This document shows, piece after piece, positions 8,441 through 17,658 of a stretch of 64,000 bases of DNA. The stretch lies in assembly GCA_019113825.1 (NCBI GenBank), contig DXGR01000001.1, positions 42,906-106,905 on the forward strand. Direction: 5' to 3'. The DNA comes from Candidatus Stackebrandtia excrementipullorum. Its GTDB lineage: Bacteria > Actinomycetota > Actinomycetes > Mycobacteriales > Micromonosporaceae. A program made the translations under genes and the position numbers. Each line of letters starts with the position of its first letter. The first letter of the stretch is position 1. Under the pieces are notes generated by a model that worked only from the letters and a program-made list of their open reading frames with translations, ran no database searches and had not been told where the DNA came from.

Positions 8441-8980
8441 ATGTCCCGCATGCTTAAACTCGCAATCCTTGGCTTCCTCCGCGACCACCCGCTTCACGGC
8501 TACGACTTGAAAAGTCGTATCGCGGCGCTGACCGGACACGTCAAACCCATCGCCGACGGGACCCTGTACCCGGCGATCAAACGACTCGAAAACGCCGGCC
8601 TTCTTACCCGCCGCTCGGCACCGGGGAAAATCGCCGCGCCACGACACATGTTGGAGCTGACTCAGGATGGAATCGATTACCTACGTCGGCTACTGCGCGA
8701 CCCCGAAGAGACGTTCATCACCGATGAAAATCGATGGTTCACACTGCTCGCGTTTCTTCGGCACCTGGAAAACCCACGGGAGCAGGCCATCGTGCTGCAC
8801 CGGCGGCTGGCGTTTCTTTCCGAACCGATAAGTTTCTTCTACGACGAACGCGGCCACCCCATGGCCGCCGACGAGTTCGAGGACCCGTTCCGGCAGGGGC
8901 TGCTCACCATCGCCCGAGCCGCCAACCGCGCCGAGTTCACATGGCTCAACAACACCATCGCCGAACTCGAAAGGCACTGA
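8441..8980 (+). CDS. PadR-family transcriptional regulator
   Basis: A 179-residue protein with the PadR winged helix in the first 85 residues (LAILGFLRDHPLHGYDLKSRI, then DGTLYPAIKRLENAGLL). The helical C-terminal domain (about 90-179) is of the Vir-like type and forms the dimer interface. PadR proteins usually repress a neighbouring transporter or detoxification gene and themselves. The next gene downstream encodes a peptidase-like protein, not a transporter, so the target is unclear. Confidence 0.9.
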   Translation: MSRMLKLAILGFLRDHPLHGYDLKSRIAALTGHVKPIADGTLYPAIKRLENAGLLTRRSAPGKIAAPRHMLELTQDGIDYLRRLLRDPEETFITDENRWFTLLAFLRHLENPREQAIVLHRRLAFLSEPISFFYDERGHPMAADEFEDPFRQGLLTIARAANRAEFTWLNNTIAELERH

Positions 8981-9102
8981 AAAAAATCCGCAGTCCTGTT
9001 GCATCGCCTGCAGACCACGCCGATCCGCCCTCCGCGGTAAGGCACGGGCCAGGCCCCCCTTCCGGCGGAGTACGCCGCTGCGTCACGACCGAATCCGTTG
9101 CC

Positions 9103-10338
9103 GTGGCAGACTCTTGTTTCGTGCCACACACATCGCCGGAAGCGGCCCGTTACTCCTCCCGAGCCGGAAGGCGGCTGGCCGGTCGGCTTATCGCCGACGG
9201 CGGCCTGTCGGACCTCGTCGCATCGTTCGACGTCGCCTTGTCCGAAATCCGCAAACCGCATGAAACCCCGATCGTCGTAGACGCCTTCGGACACATGCTG
9301 TGGTCACACGCCGTCGCCTACGCACAAAACGACCGCGAGGGTCGCATTTTGCCCGGCGACGACGACCGCCCGTTGTACTGGGCCCGGCTGGCGATGTTGT
9401 CACGACTCCACGCCTGGCAACCTCGCTTTCGGATGGACGCCGAACGTCTCTCCGACTGGTCGCGGCGTCTGGAATGGGCGTCACGGGGTATCACCAACAC
9501 CGGACAGCCCGACGACGGCGCATGCCGCATACTCATCAGCGGCTTCGATCCCTTCCGCCTCCAGCAGCACCCCGACGCCTCCAATCCTTCGGGAGCCGCT
9601 GTTCTGGCGTTGTCCGGGCGTGTTCTCGACACACCCGACGGACCAGTACGGATCACCGGTGTCATGCTTCCGGTCCGATACGCGGATTTCGACCAACAGT
9701 TGGTGGAAAAGATCTTCCGTCCGCACCTTGTGGACGGGCCGCACCAGGTCGATCTCGCCGTGTCCATCAGTCAGGGTCGGCCCGGACGTTTCGACCTGGA
9801 GGTCCGCAACGGGCGCAACCGGTCGAGTGGAACCACCCGAGACAACGACGGGGTTCGCGGCGCCCCATCGGATACGGAGCCGGTGGAGCCCGTGGGACTG
9901 GCCGATGGTCCACAGTTCACCGAATCGACTCTCCCCATCGACGCGATGCGTGCCGTGGACGAGCCCTTCCCCGTTTACCGCCACGAGGAGACGAGTCGAC
10001 TGGTTCCCGGACACGCCGGGGTCGTCACCGATGTTCGTGCCCCTGAAGACGGTGCCGTATCGGTTCGCGGTGGCGGAGGCGGCTTCCTGTCCAACGAGGT
10101 GGCATACCGGGTCACCCGGCTCCGAGACGAGCTGGGCGTCGATATCGGATGCGGTCACATTCACACCCCGGCTCCGAGCGACGATGACGACGCCGCGGAT
10201 CTACGCGCGCGTGTCGTCGATCAGACCCGACGCCTGTTGATCGCCGCCGGGCTCACCATCCGGCGATCTGCTCACCACTTAACAGGGGCGCGCGACCCTC
10301 ATACGGGGTCGACAACACGATCGTGGTGCGGTGAGTGA
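9103..10338 (+). CDS. Pyroglutamyl-peptidase-like protein with Ser at the nucleophile site
   Basis: The C-terminal half (from about residue 140) matches the peptidase C15 (pyrrolidone carboxyl peptidase) fold: CRILISGFDPF, then NPSGAAVLAL, RITGVMLPV, and near the end GGGGGFLSNEVAYR and GCGHIHTP. In canonical enzymes the SN position is CN, with the catalytic cysteine; here it is serine. The histidine motif is kept. The N-terminal 140 residues are helical and specific to actinobacterial versions. GTG 9103 is a tentative start; GTG 9121 is also possible. The last 28 codons run 86 bases into the convergent lrp gene, suggesting loss of an earlier stop. Confidence 0.65.
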   Translation: MADSCFVPHTSPEAARYSSRAGRRLAGRLIADGGLSDLVASFDVALSEIRKPHETPIVVDAFGHMLWSHAVAYAQNDREGRILPGDDDRPLYWARLAMLSRLHAWQPRFRMDAERLSDWSRRLEWASRGITNTGQPDDGACRILISGFDPFRLQQHPDASNPSGAAVLALSGRVLDTPDGPVRITGVMLPVRYADFDQQLVEKIFRPHLVDGPHQVDLAVSISQGRPGRFDLEVRNGRNRSSGTTRDNDGVRGAPSDTEPVEPVGLADGPQFTESTLPIDAMRAVDEPFPVYRHEETSRLVPGHAGVVTDVRAPEDGAVSVRGGGGGFLSNEVAYRVTRLRDELGVDIGCGHIHTPAPSDDDDAADLRARVVDQTRRLLIAAGLTIRRSAHHLTGARDPHTGSTTRSWCGE

Positions 10339-10717
10339 CACCGGCGACCGCGCGGATCTTGGCCAACAGGTCCTCGAGCGCGGCGGGACCGCTCACACGG
10401 ACCTTCAACAGGTAGTAGTCCTCACCCGCGACCGAATGGCAGGATTCGATCTGCGGTAGCGCTGCCAACCGTTCAGGCGCATCGTCGGGTGCTGCCGGGT
10501 CGATCGGTCTGATGGCCACGTAGGCCGTCAAGGTCAGGCCCAGGGCCGCGTAGTTGATCCGGGCGCTGTACCCGGTGATGACACCGCGCTCCTCAAGCCG
10601 CTTGACCCGCTGGTGAACAGCCGATGTAGACAAGCCGACCTGTGAGGCCAACTCGGTGAACGACATTCGACCGTCCGAGGTCAACGCCGCAACGATCGCC
10701 AAATCCAGGTCCTCCAC
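10253..10717 (-). CDS. Lrp/AsnC-family regulator
   Basis: A 154-residue feast/famine regulator: an N-terminal HTH (SFTELASQVGLSTSAVHQRV, then LEERGVITGY) followed by the alpha-beta RAM ligand domain (about 65-150). GTG 10717 is preferred over the TTG at 10726 because TAGG lies 9 bases before the GTG, while nothing sits properly before the TTG. The start region is embedded in a perfect hairpin (10724-10765) that contains this ribosome site. The gene follows the chitinase gene on the same strand. Confidence 0.88.
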   Translation of the reverse strand: MEDLDLAIVAALTSDGRMSFTELASQVGLSTSAVHQRVKRLEERGVITGYSARINYAALGLTLTAYVAIRPIDPAAPDDAPERLAALPQIESCHSVAGEDYYLLKVRVSGPAALEDLLAKIRAVAGVTHRTTIVLSTPYEGRAPLLSGEQIAGW

Positions 10718-10723
10718 GTAGTA

Positions 10724-10765
10724 CAACCTACCCGGTGCGGGAGGCCGGACGCACCGGGTAGGTTG
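10724..10765 (-). promoter_or_regulatory. Perfect inverted repeat masking the lrp ribosome site
   Basis: CAACCTACCCGGTGCG (10724-10739) and its exact reverse complement (10750-10765) flank a 10-base spacer. The repeat lies between the chitinase stop (10784) and the lrp start (10717). It may be the chitinase terminator, an Lrp operator, or an RNA hairpin that hides the TAGG ribosome site of lrp. These roles are not exclusive. Confidence 0.7.
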
Positions 10766-10783
10766 CGACGTGGTTTACAAAGG

Positions 10784-12097
10784 TCAGGCTGCCGCCTGGG
10801 TGTCGGCGATCGTGGATATCAGGTCGTTGTACATGTCACCGCGGGTGTCCCAGATCATCATGCCGCCCAACCCGTTATCGATGCTGTACTGCGTCTTGAC
10901 GGCAACCGTCTCGGGAACGTCGTAGCTCCACCAGTCGTTGCCGTCGTAGTGATAGGCGGCCACGGCGACCTCGTCGACGAACGTGGTGCCGGGCAGGTTC
11001 TTGACCACGTGGTAGTCCTCCGCACTTCCGTCGGAGCCGTCGGCGGGCCCGCTGCCGATCTGGTACAGACCGTTGTCGATGTCGGGTACGCCCGTCCAGC
11101 CACGCGCGAAGCTGGGCACGCCCAGGACAATCTTGTCTGCCGACGCGCCGGCGTCGATCAGGTACTCGATGCCCGCCGCGGTGCTGTTTGAGGTACCCGG
11201 GTTGTCGGGACCGTCGTACAGCTGAGCGTGATGGTTGGTTGTCAGGTGGTCGTCGTTCCAGGCTCCATACATGTTGTAGCCCTGGATCGTGGTGAAGTCG
11301 ACGGCGTCGAACACGGCGGGAACGTCGAAGCCGGCGTTGTCGGAGTCGACGAAACCGGGGACGGTGGTGTTCAGCCAGTAGTGCTTACCGATTTCGTCAC
11401 CGAGCTCGTCGAGGGCCTGGCGAAACTCCTGGTGCAGTGCAGTGAAGTCGTCCCGGCTTTCCGCGTCGGGCCATTCCCAATCGATGTCGATGCCGTCGAA
11501 GACGCCCGCCGCGCTACCGGGGCCGCCCCGCTCGGGGGCGTTGGGGTCGTGCATGTGGCTCGAAACCGGAAGGTTCCCGCGCAAGAAGGTGTCGACACAG
11601 TTTTCAACGAACGCGGCCCGTGTCTGCGGGTCGGCGGCCAGTTCCTTGAACGCCTCTCCCCCACCGGGGGAGTCGACACCGTCACCACCACCGAGCGAAA
11701 TCGTGACGTGCAGATCAGGGTTGAGTTCCTTGAGTTTTCTCAGTTGGTTGAACTGACCGGCCAGAGCCTGGTCATCGCTGTCTGCCACCCCGTCGACGGA
11801 ATCGGCCGCCGGAACCGACCAGGTGTAGTCTCCCCAGTCGGTCTGCGGGTCGCAGTCGCCTTCGGGTGAGATGTTGGCGAAGGCGTACGCCAGGTGAGTC
11901 ATATCGCCCGCCGCGCCCGATTCGTGCAGGTCCTTGATGAAGAAATCGTCCGGTCCGCCGACCGCGTACCAGCGGGCGTAGTAACCGAGATTGACAGGGT
12001 CGTCCGAGACGGCGTCGGCGTTGGCCGAGACCACCACCAGACCAGTCGCCGCCACAGTAGACATTACCGCGACGGCACCCAATATCATTCGGCGCAT
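10784..12097 (-). CDS. Secreted GH18 chitinase
   Basis: A 437-residue protein with a Sec signal peptide (about 1-28, hydrophobic core AVAVMSTVAATGLVVV, cleavage near ANA-DA). The GH18 barrel follows directly, without a carbohydrate-binding module. The catalytic DxxDxDxE motif is DGIDIDWEWP at 201-210, with Glu208 as general acid. Earlier barrel motifs are VNLGYYARW and the SLGGG segment (134-138). GH18 enzymes cleave beta-1,4-GlcNAc bonds with retention. AAAGGAG precedes the ATG at 12097. It is divergent from the DUF418 gene. Confidence 0.92.
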   Translation of the reverse strand: MRRMILGAVAVMSTVAATGLVVVSANADAVSDDPVNLGYYARWYAVGGPDDFFIKDLHESGAAGDMTHLAYAFANISPEGDCDPQTDWGDYTWSVPAADSVDGVADSDDQALAGQFNQLRKLKELNPDLHVTISLGGGDGVDSPGGGEAFKELAADPQTRAAFVENCVDTFLRGNLPVSSHMHDPNAPERGGPGSAAGVFDGIDIDWEWPDAESRDDFTALHQEFRQALDELGDEIGKHYWLNTTVPGFVDSDNAGFDVPAVFDAVDFTTIQGYNMYGAWNDDHLTTNHHAQLYDGPDNPGTSNSTAAGIEYLIDAGASADKIVLGVPSFARGWTGVPDIDNGLYQIGSGPADGSDGSAEDYHVVKNLPGTTFVDEVAVAAYHYDGNDWWSYDVPETVAVKTQYSIDNGLGGMMIWDTRGDMYNDLISTIADTQAAA

Positions 12098-12341
12098 GCT
12101 ACTCCTTTATGCACACCCGATGCACATGACACGGATGTTCGTAGGGAAGTTTTCGTTGCGCGCGATCAGATCTGGGGCCATGCGCCCGATGGGCGCGTCT
12201 GGTCACGACCGTTCGAGCCTACATCGTCCATACGGTTGATCAACATGATCCACCGGTTGAGACGCGAATGGTCATATCGGCACCCGCAGGCCCCACCGAC
12301 TCACCGATTCGACGGCGCCCACCGCGAAGCAGGCTGGAGCC

Positions 12342-13505
12342 ATGACTCAACCGGTTCTTCTGGCTCAACCGACACCCGTGGCGCAACGGGCGACCGGACC
12401 CGACCTGGCCCGCGGCCTCATGCTGCTGTTGGTGGCGGTGGTCAACGTCGCCATCTACCTGCACGGTCGCCCCTACGGCTTCCGACAGCACGTGGTCGAG
12501 GCCGAGCCCATCGACCGGATCACCGCCGCCGTCGTCACCGTCCTCGCAGACGGGCGCGCCTACCCCATGTTCGCCGCACTCTTCGCATACGGGCTGGTCA
12601 CCACATGGAAACGGCAGCACGCCAACGGGACCCTTGAACAGGTGGCACGGGCGTCGCTGCGCCGTAGACATCTCTGGATGATCGCGTTCGGCGCCGTTCA
12701 CGCCGCGCTCCTGTTCTCCGGAGACATCCTGGGACTGTACGGACTCATGGGTCTGATCCTGGTGCGTTTCCTCAGGGTTTCCGATCGAGTGCTGCTGTGG
12801 ACGGCGGCGACCTGGCTCCTCGTCAGCAGCGCCGCGATAGGATTCACCTACACCGACGCCGGTCCCTACACCGAACGACGCCTCTTCTGGTCATTCGAGA
12901 ACTCGGACATCCCCACGGTCGTGGCGCTTCGCGGCATCGAGTGGCTCATGACACCCGTCGGGATGGCCACCGTGTTCAGCGCCATGCTCGTGGTCATCTG
13001 GGCCGCCCGTCGAGACGTCATGACCGATCCCGGTCGGCACCGACGACTTCTGCGCCGAACCGCGGCCTGCGGGTTGACGGTCGCCGTCATCGGCGGAATA
13101 CCCGCCGGGTTCCTCGTCGGTGGCCTCTGGCACCCGGCTCCATTCATGACATATCTGGTCGCCTGCGTACATCTGGCGACCGGTGTAGCCGGTGGCATCG
13201 GTTACGGCGCTCTCATCGCGTTGTGTGCCCGGCGGCCGGTCTCAGGGGTAGTCACCGGTGCACTTGTCGCCGGCGGCCGCCGATCGCTGTCGATGTATCT
13301 GATGCAGTCGACCCTGTTCGGCGTGATCCTCATGCCATACGCATTGGACGCCGGGCGCTGGCTTTCCACCTTCCAGGCGACCGTCCTGGCGACGCTCGTG
13401 TGGGTTGGCACGCTCGTGTCGGCGGTCTGGATGGAACGTAGGGGCATCCGCGGGCCCGCCGAGGTGCTCCTTCGCCGTCTGACGTACGGCCGTCGGGCAC
13501 ACTGA
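12342..13505 (+). CDS. DUF418 integral membrane protein
   Basis: A 387-residue polytopic protein of the DUF418/YeiB family: an N-terminal GPDLARGLMLLLVAVVN segment, about ten hydrophobic helices, and the C-terminal DUF418 part with RRSLSMYLMQSTLF and an arginine-rich tail. The transported or modified substrate is unknown. It ends 4 bases before the sensor kinase gene, so it is probably co-transcribed with the two-component pair. Confidence 0.88.
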   Translation: MTQPVLLAQPTPVAQRATGPDLARGLMLLLVAVVNVAIYLHGRPYGFRQHVVEAEPIDRITAAVVTVLADGRAYPMFAALFAYGLVTTWKRQHANGTLEQVARASLRRRHLWMIAFGAVHAALLFSGDILGLYGLMGLILVRFLRVSDRVLLWTAATWLLVSSAAIGFTYTDAGPYTERRLFWSFENSDIPTVVALRGIEWLMTPVGMATVFSAMLVVIWAARRDVMTDPGRHRRLLRRTAACGLTVAVIGGIPAGFLVGGLWHPAPFMTYLVACVHLATGVAGGIGYGALIALCARRPVSGVVTGALVAGGRRSLSMYLMQSTLFGVILMPYALDAGRWLSTFQATVLATLVWVGTLVSAVWMERRGIRGPAEVLLRRLTYGRRAH

Positions 13506-13509
13506 AACC

Positions 13510-14715
13510 ATGTCCGGCCCCGAACACTCTCTCCGGCGCCTCGACCGACTGTGGACGCTCCTGCCATACGCCGCCCTCGTCGCCGTCGGTGTCACCGTCC
13601 TCGCCGACGGAAACGACGACACGGCCTTGGCCATTGCGATCGCCGTGGCATCGGCCCTGTGGCACTACTGGTGGATTCAACGGCACCCGCAGTGGTGGGA
13701 AGCCGCATTGATCCCGATGGCCGTCTACTTCACGGGGGCAACGGTCCTGCTGAATGTTCTCGTCGCACTCGACGCACGGTTCGTGATCGTGATCCTGGCC
13801 TGGTATCCGATGGCGTTCGTCGCGCTCCCGGGAATATGGGCGTACCCGGCAGCCGCCGTTCTGGCCACCGGAACCATCCCGGGCGGCCTGTTCACCTTCG
13901 ACGCGTCCGCGGTCGATGCGGCCGGTTACGCGTTCTCCGCCGCCGGGTTCGCTCTGGTCTGTTTCCTGGGGTTCATGGTGAGGTCGATGGATAACGAGTC
14001 CGTGCGGCGCGGTCGACTCAACACCGAACTGGCTCAGGCCAACCGTGAACTGACCGACCTGGCAAGGGAGAACAAGACGTTGCAGGCCGAGCTGGTCGAC
14101 CAGGCCCGTCACCGCGGCGTCCACGACGAACGCACGCGGCTCGCCGGGGAGCTACACGACACGCTGGCGCAGGCGCTGGCCGGCATCGTGACCCAATTGG
14201 AAACCGCCGAGGCGCTCGACGACAGGACCGCCGAACCGGTCCGACGTCGAATCGCCGTTGCACGCGACCTCGCTCGAGACAACCTGGTCGAGCTTCGACG
14301 ATCACTGACGGCCCTGCGGCCCGACGTACTCGAAGAAAGATCTCTTGTCGAAGCTCTCCGACGGACCGTCGAGGCCTGGCCGCATCAGGCGGCGATCACC
14401 TTCACCGTCACCGGTGACCCCGTACCGCTGACGGCCGCCGCCGAGACCGCCCTATTGCGAGCCGTCCAGGAGTCGCTCGCCAACGTCTCCAAGCACGCAG
14501 ACGCCCGGCGCGTCGGTGTCACACTGTCTTTCATGGCCGACGTGGTCATCCTCGACATCCGCGACGACGGACGCGGTTTCGACGCCGTCCCACCGGGATT
14601 GGGGCTGACAACGATGCGCGAACGTATCGAACGGCTGGACGGCTCGGTGCAGATCGAGTCGGCTCCGAACGCGGGAACCTCACTCAACCTGACCATTCCA
14701 CGGAGTGCACCGTGA
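13510..14715 (+). CDS. NarL-type membrane sensor histidine kinase
   Basis: A 401-residue kinase of the DesK/NarX-like (HisKA_3) type. Five or so membrane helices fill residues 15-158, a short coiled coil follows (ANRELTDLARENKTLQAEL), then the HisKA_3 dimerisation box ERTRLAGELHDTLAQ with phospho-acceptor His216. The ATPase domain has QESLANVSKHA (N box), DDGRGF (G1) and GLGLTTMRERI (G2). The sensed signal is unknown. Bases 13994-14092 recur as an inverted fragment at 2021-2118. Confidence 0.92.
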   Translation: MSGPEHSLRRLDRLWTLLPYAALVAVGVTVLADGNDDTALAIAIAVASALWHYWWIQRHPQWWEAALIPMAVYFTGATVLLNVLVALDARFVIVILAWYPMAFVALPGIWAYPAAAVLATGTIPGGLFTFDASAVDAAGYAFSAAGFALVCFLGFMVRSMDNESVRRGRLNTELAQANRELTDLARENKTLQAELVDQARHRGVHDERTRLAGELHDTLAQALAGIVTQLETAEALDDRTAEPVRRRIAVARDLARDNLVELRRSLTALRPDVLEERSLVEALRRTVEAWPHQAAITFTVTGDPVPLTAAAETALLRAVQESLANVSKHADARRVGVTLSFMADVVILDIRDDGRGFDAVPPGLGLTTMRERIERLDGSVQIESAPNAGTSLNLTIPRSAP

Positions 14716-15395
14716 TCCGACTGATCGTCGTCGACGACCATCCCGTAGTCCGCGACGGGCTGACGGGAATGCTCGCAACCCAACCGGATTTCGACATCGT
14801 CGGGGAAGCCGCCGACGGAACCGAGGCGATCACGGTCGCCTCACGAACGACTCCCGACGTGGTCATCACGGATCTGCGCATGCCGCCGCCATCCGGCGAC
14901 GATCTGATCCGCCGTCTCGGATCGGCGTGCGGTGCACGGATCCTGGTGCTGACAACCTTCGACTCCGATGAGGACGTCATGCCCGCGTTGGACGCCGGAG
15001 CGACCGGATACCTGCTGAAGGACACGCCCCGGGCAGAGCTTTTCCGTGCGGTACGCGCAGCCGCCGCCGGCGAATCGGTCCTGTCGCCCAGCGTCGCCGC
15101 ACGTCTCATCCAACAGGTGCGGGAACGGCGACAGACGGAGCAGGACGCCTTGAGCGAGCGAGAACGTGAAGTGTTGTCCCTGGTGTCCCACGGTCACACG
15201 AACCGTTCGGTTGCCGCTGAACTGTTCATCAGTGAGGCGACCGTGAAGACCCACCTCCAACATATATTCGCGAAGTTGGAGGTCAACGATCGGGCCGCGG
15301 CGGTGGCCGAGGCGATCAATCGGGGACTGCTGTTATCGAATGACGTGCCATCACCTGATCTTCCTGACACGGCACATCGGCGAAGATCTCGCTGA
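14712..15395 (+). CDS. NarL/LuxR-type response regulator
   Basis: A 227-residue partner of the kinase, starting at GTG 14712 with a 4-base overlap that implies translational coupling. The receiver domain (1-120) has the acidic pair VDDH (8-9), phospho-acceptor Asp54 in ITDLRMP, and LKDTP with the conserved lysine. The LuxR HTH (about 145-205) has LSEREREVLSLVSHG and ISEATVKTHLQHIFAKL. Target genes are unknown; the upstream DUF418 gene is the obvious candidate. Confidence 0.93.
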   Translation: MIRLIVVDDHPVVRDGLTGMLATQPDFDIVGEAADGTEAITVASRTTPDVVITDLRMPPPSGDDLIRRLGSACGARILVLTTFDSDEDVMPALDAGATGYLLKDTPRAELFRAVRAAAAGESVLSPSVAARLIQQVRERRQTEQDALSEREREVLSLVSHGHTNRSVAAELFISEATVKTHLQHIFAKLEVNDRAAAVAEAINRGLLLSNDVPSPDLPDTAHRRRSR

Positions 15396-15399
15396 CGGC

Positions 15400-15437
15400 C
15401 GTCAAGGGTGCACTCGGCGCCGAGTGCACCCTTGACG
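15400..15437. terminator. 38-bp perfect palindromic bidirectional terminator
   Basis: CGTCAAGGGTGCACTCGGC (15400-15418) is followed immediately by its exact reverse complement (15419-15437). It lies between the convergent response regulator and acyl-CoA dehydrogenase genes, 4 bases past the first stop, and should terminate both. Confidence 0.85.
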
Positions 15438-15484
15438 CAACGTCACGCAGGCACTTGAATCGATGCCGCGTGCACCCTGCGTCG

Positions 15485-16630
15485 TTACCCGCGTGACAGG
15501 TGGCGGGCTATGACCAGTCGCTGGATCTGGTTGGTTCCTTCGACGATCTGCAGCACCTTCGCCTCACGGAAATACCGTTCGACCGGGTGATCGCGAACGT
15601 ACCCGTACCCTCCCAGGACCTGGATGGCGTCGGTCGTCACCTTCATGACCATGTCGGTGGCGAACAACTTCGCCTGGGCGGCCTGCATGCTGAACGGCCG
15701 ACCCGCGTCCTTCAGCCGTGCGGCCTGAAGCATCAGCTCACGAGCGGCCGCCACCTGCGTCGACATATCGGCCAACATGAACCCGAGCCCCTGGAACTCG
15801 ATGATCGGTGTACCGAACTGCTCTCGTTCCTTCGCATACTCCACGACGTAGTCCAACGCCGCCTGCGCCAATCCGACGGCACACGCGGCTATGCCGAGGC
15901 GCCCCGAGTCCAGAGCCGCCATGGCGATACGGAACCCCGTGTTCTCGTCGCCGACCAGGCGGTCGTCGTCGAAGGACACGTCCTCGAACACGATTTGACC
16001 GGTCGGCGACGAGTTCAACCCCATCTTGTCCTCCGGCCGTTGAGGCAGGATCCCCGACGTGTCGGCGTCAACGTGGAAACACGAGACTCCGGCGGCTCCC
16101 GGCCCTCCGGTACGCGCAAACAGGGTGTAGAAGTCGGCCACTCCGGAGTGGGTGATGAACGCCTTTGTTCCATTGACGGTGTACCGGGTGCCGTCGAGTT
16201 TCGCCGTTGTGGTCATCGCCGCCGCGTCGGAGCCGCCGGCAGGCTCGGTCAGGCAGTACCCGCCCAGCAGTTCTCCTCCGAGCATGTCCGGCAGGAAACG
16301 TTTACGCTGTTCATCGGTACCGGCCGTGGCGATCGGGAAACATGTCAAAGTGTGGACACTGACGGCTTCGGCGACCACAACCCACCGATACGCCAGTTCC
16401 TCCAACACCTGGAGGTACACCTCATACGGTTGACCCGCGCCACCCATCGATTCGGGGTAGGGAAGTCCCAAAAAGCCGCTACGGCCCAACGTCCGCAATA
16501 CTTCGCGGGGAAACTCGCTGCGGGCTTCGTAATCGGCTGCTTTCGGCGCCAGTTCGGCGTCGGCGATCTGCCGGGCCAGATCGATGATCGCTTCGGCTTC
16601 CGGCGTGGGCAGAATTCTTTGCACAGTCAT
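15485..16630 (-). CDS. Acyl-CoA dehydrogenase
   Basis: A 381-residue FAD enzyme with the normal three-domain layout. Signatures include YCLTEPAGGSDAAAM (flavin-binding beta domain), VGLAQAALDYVVEYAKEREQFG (C-terminal helical domain) and IQVLGGYGYVRDHPVERYFREAK. The expected catalytic Glu lies in IVEGTNQIQRLVIARHL. It dehydrogenates an acyl-CoA thioester and passes electrons to ETF; chain-length preference cannot be read. ATG 16630 with AAGG upstream is chosen over longer in-frame starts because family proteins begin near TPEAEAIIDLARQ. No ETF or other beta-oxidation gene is nearby. Confidence 0.92.
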   Translation of the reverse strand: MTVQRILPTPEAEAIIDLARQIADAELAPKAADYEARSEFPREVLRTLGRSGFLGLPYPESMGGAGQPYEVYLQVLEELAYRWVVVAEAVSVHTLTCFPIATAGTDEQRKRFLPDMLGGELLGGYCLTEPAGGSDAAAMTTTAKLDGTRYTVNGTKAFITHSGVADFYTLFARTGGPGAAGVSCFHVDADTSGILPQRPEDKMGLNSSPTGQIVFEDVSFDDDRLVGDENTGFRIAMAALDSGRLGIAACAVGLAQAALDYVVEYAKEREQFGTPIIEFQGLGFMLADMSTQVAAARELMLQAARLKDAGRPFSMQAAQAKLFATDMVMKVTTDAIQVLGGYGYVRDHPVERYFREAKVLQIVEGTNQIQRLVIARHLSRG

Positions 16631-16715
16631 GAAGTCGAGCCTTTGAATAGGGTTTGAGAGGTCTCGGCTGGAGCTTAACGGTAATTCAGGTCGCGTGTGT
16701 GGCAGGCTGGCCACC

Positions 16716-17621
16716 ATGTTGATGCTCGTTGACGCCCCCGGCCTGTGGTACCGCGCGTTCTACGGCCTGCCGTCATCCATGCGTGGGCCGGACGGGACGC
16801 AGATCAACGCGGTCCGCGGCTTCTGCGACGGTCTTTCCACCCTGTTGCGCAACCGTCGTCCCACCGGTCTCATTTGCGCCATCGACGCGAACTGGCGGCC
16901 GGATTGGCGTGTGAAGCTGCTCCCGTCGTATAAGGCGCACCGAGTCGCCGCCGACGGCGGTGAAGAGGAACCGGAGGCTTTGGGCCACCAGGTCGAGATC
17001 ATCCTGCAGCTTCTTGCCCGCCTCGGCATCCCCACCGTTGGCGCAGAGGGATTCGAAGCCGACGACGTCCTGGCCACACTCGCAACCCGTCAGGCGGGTC
17101 CGGTCGAGGTCGTCACGGGCGACCGCGACCTCCTTCAGCTTGTCGACGACTCACACCCCATCCGCGTCATCTACATCGGCCGCGGTATCGCCAAAGCCGA
17201 AACATTCGACGACGCCGCGGTCCGGCAGCGGTTCGGAGTCGGTGCTGCGCAGTACGCCGATTTCGCGGTTCTTCGGGGCGACACCTCGGACGGGCTTCCC
17301 GGTGTTAAGGGGATCGGCGACAAAACCGCCGCCAAGTTGATCACCGAACACGGCGACCTGGCGGCTCTCCAAGCCGCGGTCGCCACCAACGAGGAGGCTT
17401 TCACGGCCCGTGTCCGTAACGGGCTCACGGCCGCCGCCGAGTATCTGGCCGTGGCCCCGGAGGTGGTCCGTACCGTCACCAACCTTCCGATACCGGCCAT
17501 CACCGCCGATCTTCCCACCGAGCCCGCCGATGCCGATGGTCTGAACGAACTCACCTCGCGCTACGGGCTGGCCGGGCCCGTCACCCGCCTGGGGCAAACA
17601 CTGGCGGGGGAACGAACGTGA
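16716..17621 (+). CDS. Stand-alone 5'-3' exonuclease (PolA N-domain-like)
   Basis: A 301-residue FEN/PIN-like nuclease equivalent to the N-terminal domain of DNA polymerase I, with no polymerase part. Metal-binding acidic motifs are MLMLVDAPG, EGFEADDVLATLA, VVTGDRDLLQLVDD and LRGDTSDGLP; the helix-hairpin-helix is GVKGIGDKTAAKLI. Such proteins are widespread in actinomycetes beside a full PolA and probably process flaps or RNA primers. ATG 16716 is used; ATG 16722 is close by and possible. Confidence 0.9.
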   Translation: MLMLVDAPGLWYRAFYGLPSSMRGPDGTQINAVRGFCDGLSTLLRNRRPTGLICAIDANWRPDWRVKLLPSYKAHRVAADGGEEEPEALGHQVEIILQLLARLGIPTVGAEGFEADDVLATLATRQAGPVEVVTGDRDLLQLVDDSHPIRVIYIGRGIAKAETFDDAAVRQRFGVGAAQYADFAVLRGDTSDGLPGVKGIGDKTAAKLITEHGDLAALQAAVATNEEAFTARVRNGLTAAAEYLAVAPEVVRTVTNLPIPAITADLPTEPADADGLNELTSRYGLAGPVTRLGQTLAGERT

Positions 17622-17653
17622 GCCGGGGGCGGTTTGATCAGACCGCCCCCGGC
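17622..17653. terminator. Bidirectional terminator
   Basis: GCCGGGGGCGGT (17622-17633) and ACCGCCCCCGGC (17642-17653) form a 12-bp stem directly after the exonuclease stop (17619-17621) and just downstream of the convergent RND gene stop (17659). Confidence 0.85.
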
Positions 17654-17658
17654 CCGGT

